64,000 nucleotides of DNA from UBA9647 sp963739335 (GTDB lineage: Bacteria > Bacteroidota > Ignavibacteria > UBA10030): NCBI GenBank assembly GCA_963739335.1, contig CAVUAC010000089.1, positions 3,831-67,830 on the forward strand. The letters run 5' to 3'. A program made the position numbers and the translations under genes. Positions 48,493 through 57,961 of the stretch are shown in pieces (position 1 is the first letter of the stretch; every line of letters starts with the position of its first letter). The notes below the pieces were generated by a model that had not been told where the DNA came from, searched no databases, and worked only from the letters and a program-made list of their open reading frames with translations.

Positions 48493-50223
48493 TTATTTAA
48501 GGAGCATCATTTTCTTGGTGATGGAATTTGTTCCTTGCTGCAGTGTATACAAATAGACACCGCTGGCCGAATTGTTCATATTGACATCATAAACATATTC
48601 ACCTGCCTGTTTGAATCCGACATCAACCACCCGCACAGCCTGGCCCAGTATGTTGTAAACCGTCAGGCTCATCACACCGGAATGTGCGAGATTGACTTTA
48701 ATGCTGGTGGACGGGTTGAACGGATTCGGATAATTCTGACTCACGTCGAAGCTCGACGGTACTGAATTCGTGACTTGCTCGACGCCTGTAATCTGCTCAG
48801 GGAACCAGTTCAAATCGCCGAGCGGTTTTCCGTCGCTCCCCTTAGTCTGCAGGGTCGTGTTGGAGTAGCGCAGGTTCTCGGGCACAGGGTAACCATAGTA
48901 GGTATTGCCTTTGACCGTCTTCCAGGTGCTTGGCACGCCATCCCACGTCGGAGGATCATAAAGAGAATACACATAGGGGCGAATGCCTATACCCGCTTGG
49001 TTGTGGTGCCACAACGTATCAACAAAGGCAGCCATCTTACTTCCCGCTGTTTGCGCAAGCGTGGCATTGAATCCCGGATCGACGCTGTCATTGTTCGCCA
49101 CAGTAATGTTGGGCCATGCAGTTTTATTCGTCAGCATACCCGGCTGTGCGTTTATGAAATCTGGCGCGCGAAGCGGGGTGACCCCCGCGATACCAGCAGC
49201 ATTGAGTTGTGTCCATTTGGACACGATTTCTTGTGGCCAGAAGTAAGCATTGTTTGTAATCGTGATGTGCCTGTCAGCTTCCTTCATGTTGTAAGGAGCC
49301 GCCGCCAGCGAACGCAATGAATCTAATGGGATCACCGCGGATCCCCAACTGCCGGGGGTGTTGTTGTACCATGAGGTGGGGTAGGCTGCCGAAGAAACGC
49401 TGAAGAATATGTTATTACTTATAACTGCATTGTGCATCTGGTACAAGTCGAAGGCTCCTCCCTGCCCTGAAAAAAATATGGTGTTGTGCCGGAAATCCAG
49501 GAATGTACAACCGTACCCTGTTGAACCCAAAACGTATCCACCTGTGAGGAAGAAAGTGTTATTGTAGAACTTTGCAGTATCGCACGGGTAAGTCCCCGGA
49601 TCTATCCATGCAAAGCCCGGATTCTGTGGATTGTCATCCTGGTTGTTCCTGAATTCGCAGTTGGTGACATAAAAACTACTGTGATCATGATTCCAGGTAT
49701 CAAACAGGTTCGGAGTACCGGCACCGGAAATATTCTCGAGAATACAGTGGTCAAAGACGAATACATTGTTATCGCCAGACGGAGATACAAAACGGCCTGT
49801 GAACGATACGGTGTCAGTACGTGTACCCATGAAGTACAAGCCCTTCAGCGAGAGTGTATCATTACCCTGTGGACTGAAAAAATTGCCGATGGACGAGTTG
49901 TCCCCTGCAATAGACGGTGCGATGACCGGAGGGTGACCAGTAGTCGGATTGATGTAGCCAACGATAGTAACACTTCCTTTCGCTGATATTGGTGCCGTCA
50001 TCCAATAAACAGTGTCCAGGGCGCCAGTTGGCTTCAAGAGAAAAACCGTATTAGGTTTGACGAATCCTGCGCCAGTAGTATCCGCATTTATGAAATTATT
50101 CAAGTTGCCCGGCGGCAATGCCGATACGACGACGGTATCAGCAGGTACCGCAAACGACGTTGATGGCGCTATGCACAGTACTATCAGAGCCATCAAGAAC
50201 ATTGAAGTAAGTATTGCTTTCAT
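48493..50223 (-). CDS. T9SS-exported beta-helix-type protein
   Basis: 576 residues with a Sec signal (MKAILTSMFLMALIVLCIAP). Repeated short strands with Asn turns (FYNNTFFLTGG, DFRHNTIFFSGQGG, VISNNIFFSVS, ITITNNAYFW) suggest a right-handed parallel beta-helix like that of pectate lyases and other polysaccharide lyases. No lyase catalytic motif was identified. The last ~85 residues are a T9SS sorting domain (QNYPNPFNPSTSIKVNLA, GVYLYTLQQGTNSITKKMML). It lies between the GH35-GH53 gene and the TonB receptor, so it probably binds or processes plant cell-wall glycans at the cell surface. A perfect terminator follows. Function inferred. Confidence 0.85.
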   Translation of the reverse strand: MKAILTSMFLMALIVLCIAPSTSFAVPADTVVVSALPPGNLNNFINADTTGAGFVKPNTVFLLKPTGALDTVYWMTAPISAKGSVTIVGYINPTTGHPPVIAPSIAGDNSSIGNFFSPQGNDTLSLKGLYFMGTRTDTVSFTGRFVSPSGDNNVFVFDHCILENISGAGTPNLFDTWNHDHSSFYVTNCEFRNNQDDNPQNPGFAWIDPGTYPCDTAKFYNNTFFLTGGYVLGSTGYGCTFLDFRHNTIFFSGQGGAFDLYQMHNAVISNNIFFSVSSAAYPTSWYNNTPGSWGSAVIPLDSLRSLAAAPYNMKEADRHITITNNAYFWPQEIVSKWTQLNAAGIAGVTPLRAPDFINAQPGMLTNKTAWPNITVANNDSVDPGFNATLAQTAGSKMAAFVDTLWHHNQAGIGIRPYVYSLYDPPTWDGVPSTWKTVKGNTYYGYPVPENLRYSNTTLQTKGSDGKPLGDLNWFPEQITGVEQVTNSVPSSFDVSQNYPNPFNPSTSIKVNLAHSGVMSLTVYNILGQAVRVVDVGFKQAGEYVYDVNMNNSASGVYLYTLQQGTNSITKKMMLLK

Positions 50224-50389
50224 ATAAACATCCTTTCAATGAAGTTTATATTGATGTTGATTACCTACAGTAAATCCTGGAAGAAACTCAGGTAAATGTT
50301 CTTTTCATCATGTTTTTCCTTTCTGCTTAAGTTTATGGTCAAGTTAATTGCAGCTCTTTACAAACCTCTAATGTTTACCATGAATTGTC

Positions 50390-53300
50390 TTACTCAAACC
50401 TCCACCGAATTCCTAAATCGGCCGTCAAGCCATAATTAGATTCTGAATTCGGGAAGCCGGAACCTCTTACTAGGTAAATGTCTTCTTCGCTGTTGAGGTT
50501 ATTCAAGTCAAAGTATATTTCAAGGCCGCTCCACGGTAATCGTTGCTTCACGGAAAGATCCCACCGCAAATACTTTCCTTTGTCAGAGCGAAGTGAGTTG
50601 TAGAAGTTTGTGCCATTATAGACGTGGGATTGGTATATCATGGAGGCCAATACAGAAAACTGACCATAATCATATCCAAGCGAAAGGTTAACAATGTCAT
50701 TGGGCTGCTGTATGAGTCTGTCGGTGTAGGTGGTATCTATATGTGTCGTTGGAAAAGGATAGACCGGCGAATGCACCGTGATATTGTAGGGATACTTCGC
50801 ACTGGAAAATATGTGCGTATAGTTGACGTTCAGAACTAATCCGTTCAGAGGATCGGGCAAATACCAGAAATGCGTCTGCCACTCAGATTCAATTCCCCAG
50901 ACATCAACCCGGTTTGGATTGTTAATAAAAGTGGAGAGCGAAAATGTCTTTGTATAGCTGGGAACTCCGGGATACACCGAAGGATCGGCTATGTACGTTG
51001 CCTGGCCGAATATCTGATCATCAATACGCTTCAGAAATGGACTGACTGCGAAAAGTCCAACGCTGTTGTCGTGTACGGCCACCTGAAAATCGTAGTTATG
51101 CGAATGGGCTGGCTTCAATGCATAATTGTTCCAGACCACCCAGTGACCACTGTTGCTGGCAACATCCTCTCTCGGTATGATTTGGCTAAAATCCGGATAA
51201 GCGAGTGTACTGGTATACGAGCCGCGAATGCTGAGCCACTCGAGTGGGTCATATTTCACACCAACATCCGGCAGCCAATATCCATGGTACTCGTCTTGTG
51301 TTACCATAGTGTGAAGAAGTTCGGATGGATATGGATTCGTGGCATCTGCATTGCCTATGAAATGTGCAGCGGTATAGGAGGTCTTGAGGCCCTGATACCG
51401 AACACCGGGAATAATAGTTACCTGAGGACCGATGTTAATTGTTGCCATGAGATATTCTGCGCTCCTGAATTCATTTCCGGAGTAATCACTAGCAATGCTG
51501 CCGTACTGATCTGGAAGGTAACTGGGGACTGTTTGAGGTTGCGTCGTTGCCGCACCCAGGATTTTTATCTGATTCATGATCTTATCGATTACGCCCGCAT
51601 TTACTGCGGAAAACATTCCATAATCACCCTTAAGGAATTTTCCAAAATTCATATTTGGATCATAGAACCCATGAACATAGAAATATTGATTGCCGGTAGG
51701 ATCAAAATTATACGGCGGTTGCGTCAGCCACGGGAGAGCCTGAACGAGCGATAATCGAAATCCTGTGGCAGCACCACTAAATAAACTGCCAAAACCATCA
51801 TCAAAATTGTAATAACGGGTCGTGTATTTGTATTGCCCTCCCCCCTTCAATGTGACAGAGACAAAGTCCCACAGATTAAAATTGCCCTCCAAGTCAATCG
51901 AGCCTTGTTTGTCGTCCTGTTTGCTGAAGCTACTCCACGTCGAATTGCCCTGCCATATCATATTGTTCAAGTTAATCGAGTCTTGAGCTACTTTAGCGAT
52001 TTGTACGGGATTTTGATAATTCGGTATGCCACCCGTCCCGGCTGAAAGCTGATCAAATACCAGCCTCCAACCACTCGGAGTGCGATTATCCGAGTACACA
52101 TTGGAGAGCTTCACGTCCATCTTGAGTGAACCTACAGTTTGCTCATATTCCAAAATATTTGTTACAACATTGAGCTCATTCGATGACGACTGTGTTCCGA
52201 ATTGTATGTCATTCCCGAAGGTCGCGAGATTGTAGGTTTCAGAGTGGGATTCGTTTCGCGTGGTACCATGACTTATCAAATTCACAAGAGCTATCTTGCC
52301 GTCTGGCAGTCTGTAGTCCAATGTCAGGGTTCCATCATATCTCCGCTGATCGGTCGGGGAAAATGTGAGATTCAGACTGCCAAGGACTATGGAGTCGGGC
52401 TTGTCCTGCTTGTTGGGTTGATAGTAAGATCCTCCGAGTTGGTTTGAAGTGAGGTTCTGCCGTTGCGCAATTCCCTGGACAAATACGCCGAGACGGTCGT
52501 CGAAGAATCTTTGCTCGACGCTCGCGACAAACTTGTAATCATGATAGGCACTCATCAGATCATTATATGCTCCCTGAGCAAGGAGAGAGAGCGAAGGCAC
52601 ACCGGTGGAAGTTCCTTTTGCCTGTCTGATCCCGAAGTTCACTGTGCCCCCAAGAACGGCAGCATCCATATCAGGTGTAACCGTCTTGTAAACTTCAATA
52701 CTTTCCAGCGAGTTTGATGAAATCATGCTCAAATCCACCGCGCGGCCACCAGGATTGTTCGTAGGCGTAGCGTAAGCACCACTAGCAGAAATGCTGCCTG
52801 CATCATTCGCTGGTATTTGTACTCCATCAATCGTGATCGTGTTGTACTGCGGCTGAAGCCCGCGGATGACGACCTGTGTCGCCTGGCCGCCCGACCGAAC
52901 GAGCGAAACGCCCGGCAGTCTCCCGATTGATTCTGCTGCGTTTGCATCCGGGAGTTCCTGGATGCGAGCTGCCGAAACTACGTTCACAACATTTTGGGAA
53001 GACAATTGCTTATTAATGGCTGCGTTCTGACCTCGAGCCTGAGCCATTATTATTACCTCTTGCCCCTGTAACGCCTGCGGTTTCAATCGGAATTCTTGTT
53101 CGAGAATACCACCCGCGGTAATAGTTACCTCGCGGGTAATTGTAGCATAGCCGAGGTACGATACTCTTGCTGTCCAAGTACCAGCAGGGATATTCCGTAC
53201 ATAGAAATCGCCGTGCACATCTGTTGCAGCACCCAGGCTGGTATTCTGAATCACGACATTCGCCCCTACAAGAGACTCGCCAGTCTCACTATCCAACACG

Positions 53301-53413
53301 CGCCCCTTCATGGCTCCAGATCCTTGAGCAAAGAGAGAACAAAAAGAGAAGAGAGAAGCTAAGAGTAGCACACAGGGAATTTTACTGCGATTGGAATGAG
53401 TAAGAATATGCAT
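50390..53413 (-). CDS. TonB-dependent outer-membrane receptor
   Basis: 1,007 residues; AAGGAGG precedes ATG 53413. A signal peptide (LLLASLFSFCSLFAQ) is followed by a carboxypeptidase-regulatory-like domain at about 35-110 (MKGRVLDSETGESLVGANVV). Then a plug domain (RLPGVSLVRSGGQATQVVIR) and a long beta-barrel ending in LGIRWRFE follow. This outer-membrane gate imports substrates with energy from TonB. The layout fits the large TonB-Xanth/Caul type group that takes up oligosaccharides. No SusD-like lipoprotein gene sits next to it, so it is not a classical SusCD pair. Between the beta-helix T9SS gene and galK, uptake of galacto-oligosaccharides is the likely role. Confidence 0.92.
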   Translation of the reverse strand: MHILTHSNRSKIPCVLLLASLFSFCSLFAQGSGAMKGRVLDSETGESLVGANVVIQNTSLGAATDVHGDFYVRNIPAGTWTARVSYLGYATITREVTITAGGILEQEFRLKPQALQGQEVIIMAQARGQNAAINKQLSSQNVVNVVSAARIQELPDANAAESIGRLPGVSLVRSGGQATQVVIRGLQPQYNTITIDGVQIPANDAGSISASGAYATPTNNPGGRAVDLSMISSNSLESIEVYKTVTPDMDAAVLGGTVNFGIRQAKGTSTGVPSLSLLAQGAYNDLMSAYHDYKFVASVEQRFFDDRLGVFVQGIAQRQNLTSNQLGGSYYQPNKQDKPDSIVLGSLNLTFSPTDQRRYDGTLTLDYRLPDGKIALVNLISHGTTRNESHSETYNLATFGNDIQFGTQSSSNELNVVTNILEYEQTVGSLKMDVKLSNVYSDNRTPSGWRLVFDQLSAGTGGIPNYQNPVQIAKVAQDSINLNNMIWQGNSTWSSFSKQDDKQGSIDLEGNFNLWDFVSVTLKGGGQYKYTTRYYNFDDGFGSLFSGAATGFRLSLVQALPWLTQPPYNFDPTGNQYFYVHGFYDPNMNFGKFLKGDYGMFSAVNAGVIDKIMNQIKILGAATTQPQTVPSYLPDQYGSIASDYSGNEFRSAEYLMATINIGPQVTIIPGVRYQGLKTSYTAAHFIGNADATNPYPSELLHTMVTQDEYHGYWLPDVGVKYDPLEWLSIRGSYTSTLAYPDFSQIIPREDVASNSGHWVVWNNYALKPAHSHNYDFQVAVHDNSVGLFAVSPFLKRIDDQIFGQATYIADPSVYPGVPSYTKTFSLSTFINNPNRVDVWGIESEWQTHFWYLPDPLNGLVLNVNYTHIFSSAKYPYNITVHSPVYPFPTTHIDTTYTDRLIQQPNDIVNLSLGYDYGQFSVLASMIYQSHVYNGTNFYNSLRSDKGKYLRWDLSVKQRLPWSGLEIYFDLNNLNSEEDIYLVRGSGFPNSESNYGLTADLGIRWRFE

Positions 53414-53698
53414 GTTTCCCTCCTTGATGGGTGATCTTCAAGAATGTTCGAGCAGGTATGCCACAGAATTCTGACGATGTCGCCGCACGTCAAATCAAGG
53501 TCCACCGTGCCCGAATCCTTTTGTCCTCTCATCACATGTTGGCCTCGGTTCATCGTTCTCCAAAGGGTCACAAAGCGCCAGTGAATGCCACACATTGATT
53601 GGATGAAGCTATTTCCCATCTCAATTCTTGACGACGACTGCGCAGGTCGTTCAACATTTTCTGCTGTTCGAGATATTCATGCATGAGAAGTATGACAA

Positions 53699-54753
53699 TT
53701 ATCTGGCGACCGGGAATCGGCCTCTTTTTGCTGGAACGACCTCTTCATTCGCATGGATAACATGCGTTCCAGATGAAATTTCCGTGACATAGGTTTTCAG
53801 GTCAACCTGGAACCGCCGTTTGTACTTTTCTGCGACCTCCACGCTTATACGTCCGATTTCCTTCGTTTCAATAAGATTGATAGTGCATCCGCCGAAACCA
53901 GCCCCCATCATTCGCGCGCCGTACACTTGCGGGCTCCCCTTCACCGCATCCACCAGGTAATCAAGCTCGGCACAACTCACTTCATAGTCATTGCGCAGTC
54001 CGTCGTGACTTGAATTCATCAGCGATCCGAATGTTGCAGGATCGCTTTGTTCCAGTGCCGCAGCGGGGCGGAGAACCCTTTCGTTCTCTTCGATGACGTA
54101 CCTACACCGTCGAAAGATCTCAGGCTTTATCTCTCGGTTTAATTCATAGATCATTGCACTGCTCACATCCCTAAGATGTGTCACGTGTGGGAACCGGTGC
54201 TTAACCACCAGGACACCTTCCGCGCATTCTTCCCGTCTTCGATTGTACTCGGTTGAGGCCAGCGAATGGGACACTCCCGTATCGAAGAGAACGATCGATA
54301 TGTTGGGAAAATCAAATGGATACGAACGAGATTCCAGCGACCGGCAATCGATCCGGAGAACCTTGTCCCGCTCGCCGAAGATGACAATCCCGCGCCAATC
54401 GGAATGTCACCTCCACAGACGCAATTGAACCCCCCTATGTCGTGGCGTGCCTTGACGAATTGACCGATCACGCCCATCAGATAGTTCGGCCATCCTTTCT
54501 GTGAGAACTGTAGGGCGTCGAGGCTAAAATGATGTTCATCCTGCAAATCAAGCGCATGCACTCTGAACTGTCGATGGTCGCGCGGAGTAATGGCAAAGTA
54601 GATTGCCTTGTCGATGGCAGCCGGAAGAACATAACCATGGTTGTAGTCCGTGTGTTCACCAATCAGATTGACTCTCCCGGGTGATCGTATGAGAAGCGGT
54701 TGTTCCCTGAATAGCTCTTTGAATCTTGCTTCGACTGAATCAGCAATTTTCAT
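53699..54753 (-). pseudogene. galK: Galactokinase with an internal deletion
   Basis: The N-terminal part (RSPGRVNLIGEHTDYNHGYV, ending GAGLSSSA) and the C-terminal part (VSHSLASTEYNRRREECAEG through MMGAGFGGCTINLIE) are clear galactokinase. Between them about 50 residues are missing, including the region that should hold the catalytic Asp (CGIMDQ). The sequence jumps from ...GLSSS directly into FGERDKVLRIDCRSLESR, which is in another frame, and the join falls within a short TCTTCGGCG-like repeat. This looks like a deletion of about 150-160 bases at a microhomology, not an indel error. The gene is probably inactive. It lies 77 bases downstream of the LacI gene and before the TonB receptor. Confidence 0.85.
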
Positions 54754-54830
54754 GGCCGTCTCAACACAAACTGCTTTCTAGTCCCGAGAAGGTGATTGCA
54801 CTAAACACTTGCAGAAACATGGGACAAAAC

Positions 54831-55833
54831 TCAAGTCGATGCTCGCACGATGAGTTTTGCGTCGAGAACCAGTGTCTTTGGTTCAACCGTCTTGTCTTCA
54901 ATCGGTACTGATGAGTATTTCAGCAGCCTTTCTTCCCATCTCAAATGAAGGCTGATCGACTGTTGTTATTTGCGGATCCACCAGGGTTGTGATCTTATTA
55001 TTGGAGAATCCTACGATGGCTATGTCATCGGGAATTTTCAATCCAGCCTCTTTTATTCTCTGGAAGGTACCTATTGCAACGGGATCGTTCACAGCGAAGA
55101 TTGCATCCGGAAGCATGTTTTCTCTTAGCAAGGCGTCCATCGAACTATATCCGTCTTGTTCGTGCAATCCGCCGTATCGGACAAACTCATTCCGCAACTC
55201 AAGCTGCCCATGGTTTAGTGCATCAACATATCCATTCCGTCTTTTTATACAGATCCCCAGCTCTTTTGGCCCGGCGAAGTGAGCGATGTGCTTGTATCCT
55301 CTTTCGACAAGATGAGTGACCGCACCATATGCGCTCTTGTAATCGTCAATCACCACCTTGCTTGCTACGACGTCATCACAGACGCGATCGAAGAACACCA
55401 AAGGAATTTTGCGACGCAAGAGATCCTGGAAGTGATCTCCACATTTTGTGTTCTGTGAGATCGAAACAATGACTCCGGACACCCGATGGTGCATCAAAGC
55501 ATTTGTATTTACTACTTCCCTTTCGAAACTTTCGTTTGACTGGCAAAGGATGATCGTGTAGCCAGAATGGTAAGCAATCTCTTCCATTCCGCTGATGGCA
55601 GATGAGAAGAAGTCGTGTTTGATTTCAGGAACGATGACGCCGATTGTCATCGTTCGATTGCTCTTCAGACTTCGCGCGATTGGATTCGGGGAGTAGCGCA
55701 GCTCTTCCGCGACCTTCCTGACTTCTTCTTTCGTTTCCTTCCTGATGTCTGGATGGTTACACAGCGCGCGCGACACCGTGGAGGGGGAGATTCCAAGTCT
55801 TCGAGCAATGTCGACTAATGTCGTGTGCCTCAT
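54831..55833 (-). CDS. LacI-family transcriptional regulator, C-terminal frameshift
   Basis: About 333 residues. ATG 55833 is preferred because the helix-turn-helix (TTLVDIARRLGISPSTVSRA) then starts at residue 4, as usual for LacI proteins. The frame is open for 19 more codons, but that region contains an operator-like sequence. A periplasmic-binding-protein-like sensor domain follows (GVIVPEIKHDFFSSAISGME, VFFDRVCDDV, GFSNNKITTLVDPQITTVDQ). The frame ends early at 54898, yet one base shift near 54903 lets the normal tail continue (EDKTVEPKTLVLDAKLIVRA) to a stop at 54831. It would repress galK and nearby galactan genes until a galactose-type inducer binds. The position upstream of galK fits. 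Confidence 0.87.
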
Positions 55834-55836
55834 TTC

Positions 55837-55863
55837 TGCAATCGTTCCCGCAATCGTTTGCAA
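55837..55863. promoter_or_regulatory. Candidate LacI-type operator
   Basis: On the coding strand TTGCAAACGATTGCG matches the LacI-family consensus pattern TGNAANCGNTTNCA at all but the last position, centred on CG. A second, weaker direct copy of ACGATTGC lies immediately next to it. It sits just before the LacI start codon, as expected for autoregulation. No further copy was found upstream of the other galactan genes. Confidence 0.45.
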
Positions 55864-55890
55864 TATAATCTTTCGAACGTCATCTGTCAA

Positions 55891-56437
55891 GTGGTTTAAT
55901 GGCTTCAGCGACCGAACAGAAGAGTGGTCATAGACACAGGGAGATTTCTAGGGATTCGGAAGGTGTAGGCGTCTGGGACCCGCCCTTTGGGGTTTTCATT
56001 CTTGGCAGCGAATGGTCAGCGCATTCGCGGTCACACCTGAGGGAACATCTAGAGGGCCGGCCGAAAAGTGTCGCCGCCCCGCCTGCCAATCTGGAACCAT
56101 CGAGGCGGGCAGGCCTTCGAACGGAGTGAGACCGAAGAGATAATTGTCAATTGACGATCTTGCGCCTGTAGCTCAATTTCCAATATCACCCACGAACGCT
56201 TTTTGTCCCGCTTCTTGCCTGCCCCGCTGTTGTTTAGCGGGGAGCGATTGGTCAGGTCGCCCGTGTCATTCAAATCGACATGGAAACTGTCGGCCAAATG
56301 ACATTCTCTCTTCTTCGGTCATCCGGTTTTTCAAAACGTGAATCGTAAACCTGGTCTTCAGAACGCCGGCGTCTGCATATTGATTTTTGCATTCTTCATT
56401 GCTGTCAAGAGTCCTCATGTGGCAAAAGGAAATCCAT
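55891..56437. other. Intergenic stretch with hairpins
   Basis: No supported gene. It holds a GC-rich inverted pair near 56085-56115 (CCCGCCTGCC...GGCGGGCAGG) and an AATTGTCAATT palindrome near 56145. It also holds a hairpin CCCCGCTGTTGTTTAGCGGGG at 56222-56242 followed by AGCGATTGGTCAGGTCGCCC. The latter closely resembles the right part of the attC-like site at 60197-60238 and may be a decayed site at the end of the cassette-like series. Confidence 0.55.
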
Positions 56438-57289
56438 TCACTTTTGATAAACGCGAATGTAATCAATCTCGTAGTATGCTGGGAAAATTGTCTGCGAAGG
56501 ATCACCTCCTGCCGTTCCGCCAATGGCGAGGTTGACGATGATAGAGTGCGGCTGCCAGAAAGGATTCTTTCCTTCAGTGTCTCGATTAAAAGTGTCAGAA
56601 AGGTCGGCTGTGTTCATAAGTACGTCATCAAGGTAAAGGCTGATGCGTTCTCTGTCCCAATCCATTCGCCACACATGGAAGTTCTTAGCCCAGTCGGTTC
56701 CACCCAATTCAGAGATCGGTTTGCGGAAATCATCCCATATGGCCTGCCACTTTTGTTCAGCACCCCAGGCGATATTTGCTAAAACTGTTCCTTGGTAATA
56801 CTCCATAATGTCCACCTCGCCGCAGTGTGGCCAGTCACCATTCACTCCCAGCGTCCAAAACGCGGGCCAGAGGCCGGGACGCGTGTCGATCCTGGCGCGC
56901 ATCTCAAAGCGGCCAAACATCCAATTGTGTTTGCCCCTCGTCAGCAAACTCGACGAGGTGTACTCGGCATACTGTCTCTTTTCATCCCAGCTTAGGCTCC
57001 CGGGGTTGTAATTGGGATTCAGCACACGCTCCCGTTTTGCTTCGATGACAAGCAAGCCATTCTCACAGCGAGCATTATCCGGCTGATACCATTGCAGCTC
57101 CTGGTTGCGGACAAAACCCTGCTCAAAACTCCAGTTGGCAGGATTTGGCGGCCCATCAGTCTCGAATTCATCCGACCAGACCAGCTTATATGTGCTGGAT
57201 TTATCATCCGTCTGGGTGATTCTCTCTTTATTGCACGAGGCAAGATGAACGGCAAGGAAAAACACTATTGCAGATATGCAAGGTTGCAT
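56438..57289 (-). CDS. GH16-family glucanase/galactanase lipoprotein
   Basis: 283 residues. The lipoprotein signal (CISAIVFFLAVHLASC) is followed by a GH16 jelly-roll domain. The catalytic motif is in HCGEVDIMEYYQG (ExDxxE, with nucleophile and acid/base Glu). Other marks are LVWSDEFETDGPPNPANWSF, GRFEMRARIDTRPGLWPAFW and PAYYEIDYIRVYQK. GH16 enzymes cut beta-1,3/1,4-glucans, laminarin or beta-galactans. The lipid anchor places it on the outer membrane. It lies inside a unit bounded by GTTAGCT (57414-57420). Substrate specificity cannot be read; with the galactan genes nearby, beta-galactan or beta-glucan is possible. Confidence 0.88.
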   Translation of the reverse strand: MQPCISAIVFFLAVHLASCNKERITQTDDKSSTYKLVWSDEFETDGPPNPANWSFEQGFVRNQELQWYQPDNARCENGLLVIEAKRERVLNPNYNPGSLSWDEKRQYAEYTSSSLLTRGKHNWMFGRFEMRARIDTRPGLWPAFWTLGVNGDWPHCGEVDIMEYYQGTVLANIAWGAEQKWQAIWDDFRKPISELGGTDWAKNFHVWRMDWDRERISLYLDDVLMNTADLSDTFNRDTEGKNPFWQPHSIIVNLAIGGTAGGDPSQTIFPAYYEIDYIRVYQK

Positions 57290-57730
57290 TCATAGCTCCA
57301 TAGGCAAGTGGGAGCGTCGATCTTACGCCAAAAGGCGAGGTCCGCACATCATCGTAGATAATAATATTAGCCAGGCGGTTTTCATAAGTATTGTCCCGGT
57401 CATGAGTGTTGCCAGCTAACGTGTGCACGCATTACGCCGGCCCGTTTGGTGCCATCAGATAAGCGAAGCAACCAACACGCACCAAACGGGGTGGATTGAA
57501 CTCTATATATGATTAAGCGAAACCAGGTTTGAACATAGCCTTTGCAAAAAGTGAACGTAGTAATGCGTGCCGTTAGCTCGCAGGCGATCCGGGCAGCGAC
57601 CGAGAATCCTGTAGAAGCATTGCGGTATGAATGTCATGAGGCGAAGATCTCGAATCCCTTTGGGGGTGCTCACAGTCCTGGGAAAACAAACAGTAAATAC
57701 ATTACGCAGTATTTGTGTAAACAGTCTTGG
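57290..57730. other. Intergenic stretch carrying an attC-like palindrome
   Basis: This holds the long imperfect palindrome at 57414-57578 and, on the left, the probable promoter side of the GH16 gene. No protein-coding frame with family-like sequence was seen. Confidence 0.6.
57414..57578 (-). repeat. attC-like palindromic site 1
   Basis: Boundaries AGCTAAC (57414-57420) and GTTAGCT (57572-57578). Inside, GCACGCATTAC and GTAATGCGTGC pair, as does an inner CCCGTTTGGTGC / GCACCAAACGGG. Bases between the boundary and the next arm differ in number on the two sides (G against ACAC), giving the asymmetric spacing expected of integron attC sites. GTTAGCTCGCAGG at its right end is repeated inverted at 59907-59919, at the far end of the symporter unit. 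Confidence 0.6.
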
Positions 57731-57952
57731 CTATTCTTTTTCCTTCTTGGGATAGAACTTTACCGTATAAAAAACCCCCATTAATATGAGCAGCGCACCC
57801 CACCATATAGGGGCGTGGAGGTAGCTCATGACGACCAGCTTGGCGGGGGGAACGAAATAATTGTAGATACCCGCGCCCAGAATCATCAGGCCGTACAGGT
57901 CCAAGAGCAGGCCGATCACGAACCAGATCGCAAAGGGATGTTGTTTTGTCAT
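57731..57952 (-). CDS. Small membrane protein, probable symporter partner
   Basis: 73 residues with two hydrophobic segments (FAIWFVIGLLLDLYGLMILG and WWGALLILMGVFYTV). It ends KKEKE and has a short cytoplasmic tail. It starts 9 bases after the stop of the sodium:solute symporter, so it is co-translated and probably helps assembly or regulation. No family was recognised. Confidence 0.7.
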   Translation of the reverse strand: MTKQHPFAIWFVIGLLLDLYGLMILGAGIYNYFVPPAKLVVMSYLHAPIWWGALLILMGVFYTVKFYPKKEKE

Positions 57953-57961
57953 AGTTCCACC

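Noticed and set aside
57228..57428. 66-codon minus-strand frame overlapping the GH16 start
   Set aside because: Overlaps the attC-like boundary and the GH16 signal peptide in another phase; no support.
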